DNA of 64,000 nt, taken from contig NZ_JAAAMV010000007.1 of NCBI RefSeq assembly GCF_009909185.1, positions 223,787-287,786 of the forward strand. The letters run 5' to 3'. Each line of letters opens with the position of its first letter. Within the stretch, counting starts at the first letter, position 1. This document shows, piece after piece, positions 27,011-36,270 of the stretch. This DNA comes from Paenibacillus glycinis. GTDB lineage: Bacteria; Bacillota; Bacilli; Paenibacillales; Paenibacillaceae. The notes under the pieces were generated by a model. The model searched no databases. It saw only the letters and a program-made list of their open reading frames with translations, and was not told the DNA's origin. Position numbers and translations under genes: made by a program.

Positions 27011-30000
27011 TTAAGCTCCGGCTTGAATGACCGGCATGACCGTTACTTGGTCGACGTCGAGGCTGACGGACGCGCCGACGCTCTTCAGCGCAAACCCGAC
27101 CCCGCCGCTCGTCAATGACGCATCGCTGAAGGTCGCGGCCTCGACTCCGTCGATGGTCAGCGTGAATTGGCTGCCGACCGCCGTCAGGTTGTAGAGGTGC
27201 TCCTCCGTCATATCGAAGCCCGGAATCGCGGCGCCGATGTCGACGGTCGCTCCGACCTGCGAGGGCGTCGAGGAATTCGGATACTTCCACATCTCGACGT
27301 TCTTCGTATCCTTGAACTCCAGGAAATAGTAGCTCGTCGAGGAGCTGTACCGGAACATCGTCCGGAAACGGTTCGACGCCGCGTCGAACGACAGGCTGAA
27401 ATCCTGCGTGGAGTAAGGAAGCGCGCTCGACTTCACGACCGCCCGCTGCGGTCCCGTCAGCGTCGTGGAGCCGGTCAGCTTGGCACCGGCCCCGCTGCCC
27501 GTTATCGTCCAGGCCGTGCTGCCGAACAGGTCCCAATTGCCGAGTCCGGCGGCGAAGCTCTCTTGGAACAACGGCTGTACCGTAACCGTGACCGTGCAGG
27601 ACGCCGCGAACGAGCCGTCCGCCGTCGTCGCTGTGATGACCGCGGTGCCCGGCCCGGCCGCCGTCACTTTGCCGGTCGCGTCGACGGATGCCACCGCCGG
27701 CGCGCTCGAGGTCCATGCGACGGCCTTGTTCGTCGCGTTCACCGGCTGAAAGCTCGCGATCAGGTTCGCGGATTGGCCGGCCGAGAGCGACAGCGACGCG
27801 CTGTTCAGAGCGACGCCCGTTACCGGTACCGGTCCGGTATCGTTGCTGCTCGTCACCGTCCAATTCGCGAAATCATAGGTCAACTGCTCGCCGCCGCGCG
27901 TGGCCGTGAAGAGATCCGAATTCTGATCCTGCTGCAGCCACGGCGTGTCGAACAGCTTGAACGACGCGTAGTCGATCGGCGTGCCGTTGATTTTGTGCGT
28001 GCCGGCGTAGGAGCCGGAAGCCTGGTCGAACGTCAGGTCCATCGTGTCCCCGCTGAGGCTCGTGTAGACCAGCCGCGGGTTGGCTTCGTCGATATGCGAG
28101 CTGTCGACCGACGTCGTCGTGAGCACCGCGTTCTTGAAGCTGGCGAAGTCCGCATAATCCGAGGCGTCCGCCGTCTCCAGCACCCAGCCGTTCTTGTCCG
28201 CGCGGCTGCGCAAAATATTATAGTCGTTGTAGAGGCTGGCCGTCGGATGCGTCGACGCGTTCGTCTTGACCTTGTTGCCCGGGTCGGTCGTCGACTGGTG
28301 GTACCAGGTATACGGCTTGATCATCTTGAATGCGAAATACATCGAACCCGTATCGTTGAACACCCAGCCGGACTGTTCCTGGCGCGTTGCGATCGAGCCG
28401 GTGTCCGGGAACATGGCGTTCAAATAATTGTCGGTCGCGTTCGCGCCGCCGAGCGACTTGTAGACGGCGATCGCGGCGCTGCCGTCCTGCATGACGCGGT
28501 GACTCTCGGGCTGATCGTAGTTACCGATCGCGCTGCCGTTCTGGTCGGCGTTGACCCGGAACAGCGCGTCCGGCTGCGGCGACTGCCAGCGCAGGACGGC
28601 CTGCATGTTCTCGATCCAGTTGTCGACGCGGTTATACGTCACTTCCGTTGCGAGGCCCCACGTCGGCTTCACGAATGCCTGACGGTATACTTTCATGCCG
28701 CGCCCGCTCGAGTTCTGCAGGTTCGTCTTGCGCGACGAATAATCCTTGCTCGTGTCGCGGCCGATCTCGAGCGCCATGTCCGGCGGCGAATAGGTCATCG
28801 ACGGCGCGACCACGAGGCCGATGTATTCCAGGAACGGCCGGTACGCTGCCGGCACGAGGCTATCGGATTCCCCGATTCCCTGCTGCGCCCGATTCTGGCC
28901 GAAGTACATCCAGGACAAGGCGGAATGGTCCGCGCCCCGCCACGTCGGGCCGCTTGCCGAGCTGCCGTCGCCTTTGGAACGGCTCGTCGACGAGATGACC
29001 GTGCCCGCGTCGTTGATCCAGTCGTTTGCCCATTCGAACCACATGACGTCCATGGCCATTTTAACCTTTTGCTTGAAGTCCGGCTCGTCGGTATATTGGT
29101 AGATGGCGTTCAGGCAGAAGTAGGTCATGAACGAATATTCCAGGCTCTCGTATTCCGCCCAGCCCTTGTGGACCCCGGCGTCGATCATGTTCTCGACGTT
29201 GGCGCGGTTGATGCTCTTGAGCTCGGCGCCGGATTTGCCGTTCAGGTCGACGACGTCCGGCAAATATTGGCCGACGAGGTAGCCCGCCGCATAGTTGCTC
29301 ATCCGAAGGTTTTCGGTTTGCGATAGCTGCGCGTAAGCATACTGCGCGAAGTAGCTCTTGACGTGACTGATCATCGTCGGGCTGAATTTGCTGCCGTCGA
29401 GTAAGTACGCGTACATTTTGGACACCGTCTTGTATTGCTCGGCGTCATAAGTCTGGAACAACGTGTCGAGCTTCTGAAGGTTCAGGGCCGTGTTCTGGTT
29501 GTCGTACAGCTGCGCGGTGTACTGCGCGATGTTGAGCGGTCCGCCTTCCTCGGACACCGTTTTGGCTTTGTTCCACAGCCACTCCCGTCTCGTCTCGACC
29601 GTGCCCGGATAAGGCGAATAGTCCGCGGACGGCGGCGGAACCGCGCCGATGCTCACGTTGGAGAACGTCGCCGTGGTCAGACGGTTAACGTCATGGCTCG
29701 TCAGCGCGAGACCGAAGTAAACGGTCTCCTGCAGGTTGACCGTCTCGCGCTTGACCAGCGTCCAGAGCGAGCCGTCCGCCGAGTCGTACGCCGTGATGAC
29801 GTTGCCGACGCGCGTCAGCTTGACCCAATACGGTGCCGGCGCGACCGTGCCCGACGTCAACGTCGAATTGCCGCCCTGCTGCAGCCTATCCTCGAACACG
29901 ACGCCGTTCGCCGGCGAGACCGCCATCATCGCATGCGGCGACTGGCTCGTCATGTTCTGCCGGATCATGATGCCCGCCTTCGTCCAGGAGACGCCGTTCT

Positions 30001-31201
30001 GGATGCCCGAGACGCGCGCCACGATCTGGCCGTCGCCCTGCCATGGGCGGTAGACGTAATGGAACGCATCGTCCGTGCCCCAGATGTCGGCGCCGGATGC
30101 CTGCACGCTGTACGTATCCGCGGCCGCGTCGTAGCTCGCGCCGCCCGCGATGCGCACGGTGCCGATGTCGAGGTCGCCGAACGGCGCCGGCAGGCCGCTG
30201 TGCGACGTCGCCGTCGTCACGGCCGCCGCCGCGCTAAGCGCCGAAGCATTGCCCGCGGCGTCGCGTGCCTTGACCGTGTAGGCGTAGGCCGTATTCGGCG
30301 TCAAGCCGGTCACGGCGTAGCTCGTCGCGCTGCCTCCCGCCATCGCGATCAGCAGGCCGTTCTGATAGATGTCGTAGCGGGTTACCCCGACGTTGTCGGT
30401 CGCGGCCGTCCAGGACAAGCTTACGCCCGTGTCCGTCGCCGTTGCCGCCACGTTCGTCGGCACCGTCGGCGTTTCCGCGTCGATGACCGCGCCCGGCTTC
30501 AGCTCGTAGACGGCCAGATCGTCGACGACGATGGCTTCGTCCGTGCCGCCGGTATTGGCGCGCACGCTGAAGGACAGCCTGAACGTCGTAATCTGCTTTT
30601 GTCCGCCGTTCGGCACGATATGGAACTTGTATGCGGGCAGATCGGCGTCGTTAACCGCTTTCAATTCATTCGGCACGGTATTCGTATACGCCGCGGTGCC
30701 GGTGATGCTCGTCGCCGCCCCCATCGGGAAACGCGGCACCGAATAATTGTCGTCGAACGGCGAGAATTCGATTTGGGCGTAGATGTCTTTGTTGACCGGA
30801 CTCGTGCTCGCCGCGCTGCGCAGCAGCTTGTACTCCAGCACGAAATCCACGGGCGCGCTGCCCACGGGCATCCGGTAAATCTCGTTGATCCGCGAGATCA
30901 GCGTCCCGCTCGTCTGGCGGTACGACACGCCGGTCGGCGTGCTCGCTCCGGCCGAAGCGTCGCGTATCTCGAGCGCGTTGTTGCCGCCAATCTGAACGAT
31001 CTGCTGCGCGCCTCCGGACGTGGCCGTGTCGAGCGTGAACGGACTCGTGCCGCCATCGAAGGTATTGTCCATGTCCGCGGCCAATAGATTGACCCTCGGC
31101 ACTTCTTCCTCGCCCGAAGCATGCAGGACGGGCATGCTGCTAAATGCCAACATTCCTGCGAGCAACCAGCTGATCGCCTTCTTTTGTTTACCCCTTGCCA
31201 T
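27011..31201 (-). CDS. Large secreted multidomain polysaccharide-active protein (lyase-like)
   Basis: 1,396 residues. A signal peptide (residues 1-29, ending PVLHA) is followed by a beta-rich carbohydrate-binding-like domain (about 34-235), a fibronectin type III domain (243-333), a DUF1349/LamG-like domain (339-520, with YVYRPWQGDGQIVARVSGIQ), an all-helical region (about 530-820, with WAEYESLEYSFMTYF and WRGADHSALSWMYFG) like the (alpha/alpha) toroid of polysaccharide lyases, and a beta-rich part (about 820-1155). A bacterial Ig-like Big_2 domain (about 1160-1240) and a C-terminal jelly-roll domain complete it. The order of helical toroid then beta sandwich resembles PL8-type lyases, but no catalytic residues could be named. 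A GAGGAGG site precedes the ATG at 31201. It is probably exported to degrade uronic-acid polysaccharide. Confidence 0.75.
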   Translation of the reverse strand: MARGKQKKAISWLLAGMLAFSSMPVLHASGEEEVPRVNLLAADMDNTFDGGTSPFTLDTATSGGAQQIVQIGGNNALEIRDASAGASTPTGVSYRQTSGTLISRINEIYRMPVGSAPVDFVLEYKLLRSAASTSPVNKDIYAQIEFSPFDDNYSVPRFPMGAATSITGTAAYTNTVPNELKAVNDADLPAYKFHIVPNGGQKQITTFRLSFSVRANTGGTDEAIVVDDLAVYELKPGAVIDAETPTVPTNVAATATDTGVSLSWTAATDNVGVTRYDIYQNGLLIAMAGGSATSYAVTGLTPNTAYAYTVKARDAAGNASALSAAAAVTTATSHSGLPAPFGDLDIGTVRIAGGASYDAAADTYSVQASGADIWGTDDAFHYVYRPWQGDGQIVARVSGIQNGVSWTKAGIMIRQNMTSQSPHAMMAVSPANGVVFEDRLQQGGNSTLTSGTVAPAPYWVKLTRVGNVITAYDSADGSLWTLVKRETVNLQETVYFGLALTSHDVNRLTTATFSNVSIGAVPPPSADYSPYPGTVETRREWLWNKAKTVSEEGGPLNIAQYTAQLYDNQNTALNLQKLDTLFQTYDAEQYKTVSKMYAYLLDGSKFSPTMISHVKSYFAQYAYAQLSQTENLRMSNYAAGYLVGQYLPDVVDLNGKSGAELKSINRANVENMIDAGVHKGWAEYESLEYSFMTYFCLNAIYQYTDEPDFKQKVKMAMDVMWFEWANDWINDAGTVISSTSRSKGDGSSASGPTWRGADHSALSWMYFGQNRAQQGIGESDSLVPAAYRPFLEYIGLVVAPSMTYSPPDMALEIGRDTSKDYSSRKTNLQNSSGRGMKVYRQAFVKPTWGLATEVTYNRVDNWIENMQAVLRWQSPQPDALFRVNADQNGSAIGNYDQPESHRVMQDGSAAIAVYKSLGGANATDNYLNAMFPDTGSIATRQEQSGWVFNDTGSMYFAFKMIKPYTWYHQSTTDPGNKVKTNASTHPTASLYNDYNILRSRADKNGWVLETADASDYADFASFKNAVLTTTSVDSSHIDEANPRLVYTSLSGDTMDLTFDQASGSYAGTHKINGTPIDYASFKLFDTPWLQQDQNSDLFTATRGGEQLTYDFANWTVTSSNDTGPVPVTGVALNSASLSLSAGQSANLIASFQPVNATNKAVAWTSSAPAVASVDATGKVTAAGPGTAVITATTADGSFAASCTVTVTVQPLFQESFAAGLGNWDLFGSTAWTITGSGAGAKLTGSTTLTGPQRAVVKSSALPYSTQDFSLSFDAASNRFRTMFRYSSSTSYYFLEFKDTKNVEMWKYPNSSTPSQVGATVDIGAAIPGFDMTEEHLYNLTAVGSQFTLTIDGVEAATFSDASLTSGGVGFALKSVGASVSLDVDQVTVMPVIQAGA

Positions 31202-31521
31202 TGTTCTCGGCCTCCTCTTTGTTCCGGGCTGCGTTCCCGGTTCCATGCGTGGCGGGATCGATCGGCCATGCATGCGTCCTTTCGTTAAATTCCCTCCTTG
31301 CGTCAGCCTTACGATTGTTCCGCGCCCCCATCCGATTCCCTCGCGCCTTCGAACAAGGCCTTCGCCATGATGATAGCCGTACGTCTCGGGCGCCGTATAG
31401 TTTTAATATCGGAGGCAGGTGCTGAAACGGCTGAACACCCGCCAAAAACCCGGTGCTGAAAGCGGAAATGCGGTTCTGATTGCGGAAAACGCTTTCTTTG
31501 GCAATAAATTTCTTTTCGATC
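31202..31521. other. Long upstream region of the secreted protein gene
   Basis: About 320 bp of mostly non-coding DNA between the secreted protein gene and the terminator of the next gene. It contains a cre-like site and several A/T-rich segments. The long untranslated leader this implies may allow RNA-level control; no riboswitch fold was recognised. Confidence 0.4.
31484..31497. promoter_or_regulatory. cre-like site (CcpA) upstream of secreted protein gene
   Basis: GGAAAACGCTTTCT fits 13 of 14 positions of the cre consensus TGWAARCGYTWNCW. It suggests catabolite repression of the extracellular enzyme. Confidence 0.55.
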
Positions 31522-31552
31522 AAAAGAAAAGAGCCTGCCGCATGGCAAGCTC
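31522..31552 (-). terminator. Terminator after the 168-residue hypothetical gene
   Basis: Stem GAGCCTGCC/GGCAAGCTC (one G-T pair) with a 4-nt loop and a TTTTCTTTTG minus-strand tail, directly after the stop codon. Confidence 0.7.
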
Positions 31553-31563
31553 CGCTTCGCGAT

Positions 31564-32070
31564 TTAATCATTACGATGTAATTCCCTTCTTCGTTGCCAG
31601 CGGGAATGCAACGTTTGAGCAAACTTTGCCGTATTTGCCCGATATACGTCGAGCTCGTGATAGTCCGGCAATCCATTTTGCAGCAATAAGGCATTCAATT
31701 CCAACAGTTTTTCAAGCAGCTTCTCCGCGACGCGTAAAACATTCTGCTTTGAAAACACGAATCTCATGGTCGTAGATTGTTCCGCATCCCAAGTCACGGT
31801 TTCTCGGCCGTGACGAACATTCACATAAAATCCGCCACAGCCAAATAAGCCGCAAGAGCATGTATACATGCTGGGTAGTGAATCAAAAAACGCCGCGACA
31901 ACAAAAACCTCGTCCTCGTCTTCATTGAACCTTCGCGCGTTCACGGAGAGATTTATTCTGTACTCCACTACGGGAACCATTATTCTTTTGTACTTCGACA
32001 CGTTCTTATAGGCTTGGGATACTTCAACATATATTTCGATTTCGAGTTCGTCCACACCCGATTTATTCAT
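31564..32070 (-). CDS. Hypothetical protein with CxCGxxGC motif
   Basis: A 168-residue protein. The notable feature is YTCSCGLFGCGGFYVNVRHG, a CxCGxxGCGG motif followed by a VTW, seen in small bacterial proteins of unknown function; the cysteines may bind metal. The start MNKSGVDELEIEIYVEVSQ is acidic; the C-terminus (RVAEKLLEKLLELNALLLQN) is helical. The ATG at 32070 has GGAG 5 nt upstream and was preferred to the far 5' ATG. It overlaps no other gene, and the next gene upstream on the same strand is a small DUF5316 membrane protein. Confidence 0.6.
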   Translation of the reverse strand: MNKSGVDELEIEIYVEVSQAYKNVSKYKRIMVPVVEYRINLSVNARRFNEDEDEVFVVAAFFDSLPSMYTCSCGLFGCGGFYVNVRHGRETVTWDAEQSTTMRFVFSKQNVLRVAEKLLEKLLELNALLLQNGLPDYHELDVYRANTAKFAQTLHSRWQRRRELHRND

Positions 32071-32093
32071 ATCGACTCCAACTTCTATGTCGT

Positions 32094-32393
32094 TCAGAAA
32101 TAGTTGTAATACCCCCAAAGAAGCAAAAGAGGAACTGCAGCCAGAAAGCATGCGCCCGCAAAGTTGTTCTTCCACTTCTTATCCGCACGGGATTCCGTAA
32201 AATCATTTGCCCGTTGCCGATCACCCGATACGAGCGCCCCGCTTATAATAACGGTTATGATAATCAAACCAAGCCCCAGATAACCTGCTGCTTTTTGACT
32301 GAAGTCGCGATCGATAAGGAAAGAAAGCGCAGCGATAATTAAGGCGGCCAGAAGGCCGCAGCCGAGCGATATTTTGGCTGTCCTCAAGTTCAT
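32094..32393 (-). CDS. DUF5316-like small membrane protein
   Basis: A 99-residue membrane protein with three hydrophobic segments (ISLGCGLLAALIIAALSFL, GYLGLGLIIITVIISGALV and GACFLAAVPLLLLWGYYNYF) joined by a basic loop (DRQRANDFTESRADKKWKNN). The arrangement fits DUF5316, a family of unknown function common in Bacillales. A GGAAGGGGG stretch sits directly before the ATG. It may be paired with the downstream CxCGxxGC protein (23-nt gap). Confidence 0.65.
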   Translation of the reverse strand: MNLRTAKISLGCGLLAALIIAALSFLIDRDFSQKAAGYLGLGLIIITVIISGALVSGDRQRANDFTESRADKKWKNNFAGACFLAAVPLLLLWGYYNYF

Positions 32394-32402
32394 CCCCCTT
32401 CC

Positions 32403-32489
32403 TTATCTTAACATAAACGATCCCTCCTGGCGCATGCTGCGGTATGCTTGCAGGAATTCTTGAATCGGCGACGCATATGTTGGCTTCAT
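32403..32489 (-). CDS. Possible 28-codon ORF upstream of DUF5316 gene
   Basis: Starts MKPTYASPIQEFLQAYR and stops 9 nt before the DUF5316 start; a GCGGGG stretch lies before its ATG. Length and position fit a leader or small companion protein, but nothing confirms that it is translated. Confidence 0.3.
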   Translation of the reverse strand: MKPTYASPIQEFLQAYRSMRQEGSFMLR

Positions 32490-32624
32490 GCATTTCCCCG
32501 CTTTTAAACGCAGCAAAGGCTGCCGATTACATCGACAGCCCTGCTTACAATAATGAACCAGCGGAAGGAGCGGACCGCTTCCCGGCAACTGCCGAAAATC
32601 CGATCCCGTCCCGACGCGCCGCCC

Positions 32625-33614
32625 TTACACGACCGGGACCGGCTGCTCCGCATAGCGCCACCACAAAGCCGCGCCGACGCCGCCGGCGTCCTCGCCGAGC
32701 TGCGCCTGCTTGAATTCCACGCCGTCCACCAGGCCGGGAATGCCGTATTGCTTCACCGTCTCCCGCATCGGATCCAGCAGCAGACGGCCGCTGCGGGAGA
32801 CCCCGCCCCCGAGGATGACCAGCTTCGGGTTCATCAGATGGATCATCGAGATCATGCCGATGCCGAGCGCCGCGCCTGCTTGCGCGAGCTTATCGGCCGC
32901 GTACGCGCTGCCTTGCGAGGCGGCCGCGGCGACATGCTCGGCGGTCAGCCGTTCCGGATCGCCGCCGGCCAGCCGCAAGATCGCTTCGCCGCCCGTTTCG
33001 CCGGCGGCGATCTCGTCCCGGACGATCCGGGCGATGGAATTGCCGGACGCGTACAGCTCGATGCAGCCGCGGTTGCCGCAGGCGCACAGCGGTCCGTGGC
33101 GGTCGATGCTGATATGGCCCAGCTCCGCCGCGCTGTTGGAGGCGCCGAGCACCAGGCGGCCGCCGCTGATGATGCCGCCGCCGATCCCCGTCGATACGGT
33201 GACGAAGATCAGGTCCTTCGCGCCCGCGCCGGTGCCGGCCATCCACTCGCCGAGCGCGGCCGCGTTGGCGTCGTTCATCACCTGCACCGGACAGTCGAAG
33301 CGCGCGCGGAACAAGCGGCCGAGCGGCACGTTCTCCCATCTCAGATTGGTGGCCAGCACCACGGTTCCCTGCCGCGGGTCCAGGATGCCCGCCACGGCAA
33401 TGCCGATGCCCCAGACGGCGTACGCCGACGAAGACGCGAACGTCTCGGCCAGCAGCCGCCTCACCATCGCCTCCATCCGGTTGATCGTATCCGCCGCTCC
33501 CCGCTCCGCCAGGGTTTCCTCCTTGGCCTTGGCAATCAGCTTCCCGCCCGCGTCCACGATGGCGGCAAGCATCTTCGTCCCGCCCAGATCGATGCCGATA
33601 TAGATGATTTCCAT
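32625..33614 (-). CDS. ROK-family sugar kinase (glucokinase-like)
   Basis: A 329-residue kinase. The N-terminal phosphate loop is GIDLGGTKMLAAIVD, the catalytic aspartate is in VMNDANAAALGE, and the zinc-binding ROK signature is LGHISIDRHGPLCACGNRGC followed by IELYAS. It phosphorylates a hexose, probably glucose, N-acetylglucosamine or N-acetylmannosamine. Substrate choice within the ROK family cannot be read safely from sequence. It is the last gene of the ROK regulator/asparaginase/ABC importer/CutC run. A GAGGG site lies about 11 nt before the ATG. Confidence 0.88.
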   Translation of the reverse strand: MEIIYIGIDLGGTKMLAAIVDAGGKLIAKAKEETLAERGAADTINRMEAMVRRLLAETFASSSAYAVWGIGIAVAGILDPRQGTVVLATNLRWENVPLGRLFRARFDCPVQVMNDANAAALGEWMAGTGAGAKDLIFVTVSTGIGGGIISGGRLVLGASNSAAELGHISIDRHGPLCACGNRGCIELYASGNSIARIVRDEIAAGETGGEAILRLAGGDPERLTAEHVAAAASQGSAYAADKLAQAGAALGIGMISMIHLMNPKLVILGGGVSRSGRLLLDPMRETVKQYGIPGLVDGVEFKQAQLGEDAGGVGAALWWRYAEQPVPVV

Positions 33615-33689
33615 TGCTTCGAACCCTCTTTCCTGATGCAGCTTCAGCAGTTGTCTGTAGGAATGTCCGCCATTATTTCTTCGGCCCCT

Positions 33690-34373
33690 TTAGAGAGCCG
33701 CTTGCTTGATGTCGCGTATAACGTCCGGGTCGATCCGCCCGGAAGCCGCCATGTTCTTCCGGACGCCCCGGCCGAAATGCACCTCGCTCACGCCCGTCCG
33801 CCGCAAGAAATCGGCCACGTTGCCCGGCGTCAGGCCGCTCCCGGCCAGCAGCCGGATCTGCGTGTCCCGCAGCAGACCGGACATTCGCGCAATCTCGTCC
33901 GCGGCCTCGACCGCGCTGGGCTTGCCGCCGGAAGTGAGAATCCGGTTCACCTTCGGCAGCATCAGCACGTCCGCCAGCGCTTCGTCCAGATCGCGCGCCT
34001 CGTCGAACGCCCGATGAAACGTCACGTTCATCTCGCCCGCTTCCTCGAGCAGCGGGAGCAATGCCGTCCGGTCCACTCGGCCTTCGGCGGTAAGCGCGCC
34101 GATGACGATCCCCGCCGCGCCGGCAAGGCGGGCCTCCCGGATATCCCGCCGCATGACGCGCAGATCGGATGCATCGTAGACGAACGAACGGCTATGCGGC
34201 CGGATCATGACATGGACCGGAAGCGCGGAGAGACCGACGGCCTCCCCGATCAGCCCGATGCTCGGCGTCTTGCCGCCTTCCTCGAGGCCGGTCACCAGCT
34301 CGATGCGGTCGGCTCCTCCCGCGGCGGCCCGAACGACGTCGTCCCCGCAAACGGCAATTACTTCAAGCAGCAT
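33690..34373 (-). CDS. cutC: CutC-family TIM-barrel protein
   Basis: A 227-residue CutC/PF03932 protein: EVIAVCGDDVVRAAAGGADR, ELVTGLEEGGKTPS, VHVMIRPHSRSFVY and NVTFHRAFDEARDL are the family blocks. The name comes from a proposed copper-homeostasis role that later work doubts; the barrel and conserved polar pocket look like those of an enzyme. Here it sits inside a sugar operon between permease and ROK kinase genes, which argues for a carbohydrate-related reaction. A GGAGG site lies 11 nt before the ATG. Confidence 0.85.
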   Translation of the reverse strand: MLLEVIAVCGDDVVRAAAGGADRIELVTGLEEGGKTPSIGLIGEAVGLSALPVHVMIRPHSRSFVYDASDLRVMRRDIREARLAGAAGIVIGALTAEGRVDRTALLPLLEEAGEMNVTFHRAFDEARDLDEALADVLMLPKVNRILTSGGKPSAVEAADEIARMSGLLRDTQIRLLAGSGLTPGNVADFLRRTGVSEVHFGRGVRKNMAASGRIDPDVIRDIKQAAL

Positions 34374-34414
34374 GCCTGAGCTCGCCTCCCCCTTTTAATG
34401 TATATACGATACGA

Positions 34415-35254
34415 TCAGCCCTTTACCGCCCCTTGGGACAGGCCGGCCACGATAAACCGCTGAATGAACGCGAACAGGATCGCGACGGGAATCAAGGAAA
34501 GCACGCCCCCCGCGCTCATCTCGCCCCAGTTGATGTCGAATTTCTGCACGAAGCTGTTGAGGCCGACCGGCACCGTCTTGACGGCTTCGCTGGTCGTGAA
34601 CATGACGCCGAAGAACAGGTCGTTCCACGCCGCCGTGAAGGCGAACACGAACGTCGCGACGATGCCCGGCAGCATGATCGGCAGGATGATCCGCACGACC
34701 GTCGCCAAGCGGCCGCAGCCGTCGATCATCGCCGCCTCCTCCAGCGCGACGGGCACCCGTTGGAAGAAGCCCGATATCGTAATCAGGCAGAACGGAATGT
34801 TAAGCGCCGTATACGTGATGATCAGCGCGGTCAGCGTATCGAGCAGCTCGAATTTCCCGAATACGATGAAGAGCGGGACGAGCATGACCATGACGGGCAC
34901 CATCTGCGTCGCGAGAAACAGCAGCATGATCACGCCCTTGCCCCGGAACCGATAACGCGCCAAGGCGTACCCGCCGAGAATCGATACCGCCAACACCAGC
35001 AGGCCGCTCGAGATGCTGACGATGAAGCTGTTGGCGAAATATTTCGGAAAGCTGGATGCTTGGAACGTCGTCGCGTAATTATCCCAGGTCAGATCCTTCG
35101 GCCAGAACGTCAGCTTCGCCCCGTAGATCTCCAGCCTCGACTTCAGCGAGGTCACGAACATCCAGTAGAACGGCAGCAGCGTCCCGAGCAGGAACAGCAG
35201 CAGCACGACGAATCTGGACAAGCCGGGCAGTTTCTTCTTCATGGCCGTCGGCAT
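34415..35254 (-). CDS. ABC sugar importer permease, MalG type
   Basis: A 279-residue permease with six membrane helices and EAA loop (VALEEAAMIDGCGRLATVVR). The C-terminus FIVAGLSQGAVKG is typical. The ATG overlaps the stop of the MalF-type gene (TAATG), and AGGTG lies 7 nt upstream. It forms the transmembrane channel with the upstream permease. Confidence 0.9.
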   Translation of the reverse strand: MPTAMKKKLPGLSRFVVLLLFLLGTLLPFYWMFVTSLKSRLEIYGAKLTFWPKDLTWDNYATTFQASSFPKYFANSFIVSISSGLLVLAVSILGGYALARYRFRGKGVIMLLFLATQMVPVMVMLVPLFIVFGKFELLDTLTALIITYTALNIPFCLITISGFFQRVPVALEEAAMIDGCGRLATVVRIILPIMLPGIVATFVFAFTAAWNDLFFGVMFTTSEAVKTVPVGLNSFVQKFDINWGEMSAGGVLSLIPVAILFAFIQRFIVAGLSQGAVKG

Positions 35255-36177
35255 TATAGTTCACCTGCTTCCCTGTATTTCGTGACGCGCAGGAAGACGA
35301 TCGTATAGAGCGTGAGGAAGACCAGCATCAGCACGCCGAGCGCGGAAGCCTGTCCGTAATCGGCGGAATAGCCGATTTTGCTGAACACGTACGAGGGCAG
35401 ATTGTCCGAGCTGTTCGCGGGACCGCCGCCGGTCATGATGTAGATCAGGTCGGCCGAGTTGAACACCCAGATGACCCGCAGCAGCAGCGTCAGCACGAGC
35501 GTGGGCTTGATATACGGAATCGTGATCGCGAACAGCTGCTTGATCCGGCCCGCCCCGTCGATGTCGGCGGCTTCGTGAATCTCGTGGGGCACCGATTGCA
35601 GCGCCGCCAGAATCATGATGCCGAAGAACGGCACGCCGTACCAGATCATCGCGATAATGACCGGAATGATCGAGAGATGCGGAAGCGCGAGGAAGGCGAC
35701 GGGCTTGTCGATCATCCCGAGCTGCAGCAGCAGATGGTTGATCAGCCCGTTCTGCTGGTTGAACATCCACTTGAAGATCATCCCGACCAGGAAGGCCGAT
35801 ACCGCCCACGGCAGGAAGACGATCGCCTGGTAGACGTTCTTGCCGCGGAATTTCTTGTTGAGCGCGAGCGCCAGGGCGAACCCGAGCACGAACTGCAAGC
35901 CCACCGTCGCGACCACCCAGAACAGCGTATTGAGCAGAATCCGCGGCAGGTTGGCGTCCTTGAGCAGCGCCTTGAAGTTATCCAGCCCGGAGTAGCCGAT
36001 ATGGCTCGGATCGAACAGCACGTAATGCATGAACGCCAGTTGAACGGCTTTGACGATCGGATAAGCGAAAAACGCGAGCACGATCAGCATGGCCGGAAGG
36101 AGCAGCAGGTAAGGCTCCATTCTGCGAAGCAGCCACCTGCTCCTTCCGGCGGATCGCATGTTGTTGGACGCGGACAT
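35254..36177 (-). CDS. ABC sugar importer permease, MalF type
   Basis: A 307-residue permease: arginine-rich N-terminus (MRSAGRSRWLLRRME), then six helices and the EAA loop (EIHEAADIDGAGRIKQLFAI). It lies downstream of the binding-protein gene, separated by a large intercistronic hairpin, and is coupled to the MalG-type gene by a TAATG overlap. Confidence 0.9.
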   Translation of the reverse strand: MSASNNMRSAGRSRWLLRRMEPYLLLLPAMLIVLAFFAYPIVKAVQLAFMHYVLFDPSHIGYSGLDNFKALLKDANLPRILLNTLFWVVATVGLQFVLGFALALALNKKFRGKNVYQAIVFLPWAVSAFLVGMIFKWMFNQQNGLINHLLLQLGMIDKPVAFLALPHLSIIPVIIAMIWYGVPFFGIMILAALQSVPHEIHEAADIDGAGRIKQLFAITIPYIKPTLVLTLLLRVIWVFNSADLIYIMTGGGPANSSDNLPSYVFSKIGYSADYGQASALGVLMLVFLTLYTIVFLRVTKYREAGEL

Positions 36178-36205
36178 CTTCGTTCACCACCTTGCTGAGA
36201 TGAAA

Positions 36206-36241
36206 ACGCGCATGGCCAAGGCTTGGCTTGGCCATGCGCGT
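36206..36241 (-). repeat. Intercistronic hairpin between binding-protein and permease genes
   Basis: Perfect 15-bp arms (ACGCGCATGGCCAAG and its complement) with a 6-nt loop; on the minus strand a short TTTTC follows. It probably stabilises the binding-protein message and partly terminates transcription, giving an excess of binding protein over permeases. Confidence 0.75.
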
Positions 36242-36270
36242 CCCGTGTTCGCCGAAGCCGAATCAAGGGA

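Noticed and set aside
27167..29326. 719-residue plus-strand ORF antisense to the large secreted protein
   Set aside because: It is an Arg-rich shadow frame of the GC-rich real gene on the other strand, with no ribosome-binding site and no recognisable domain.
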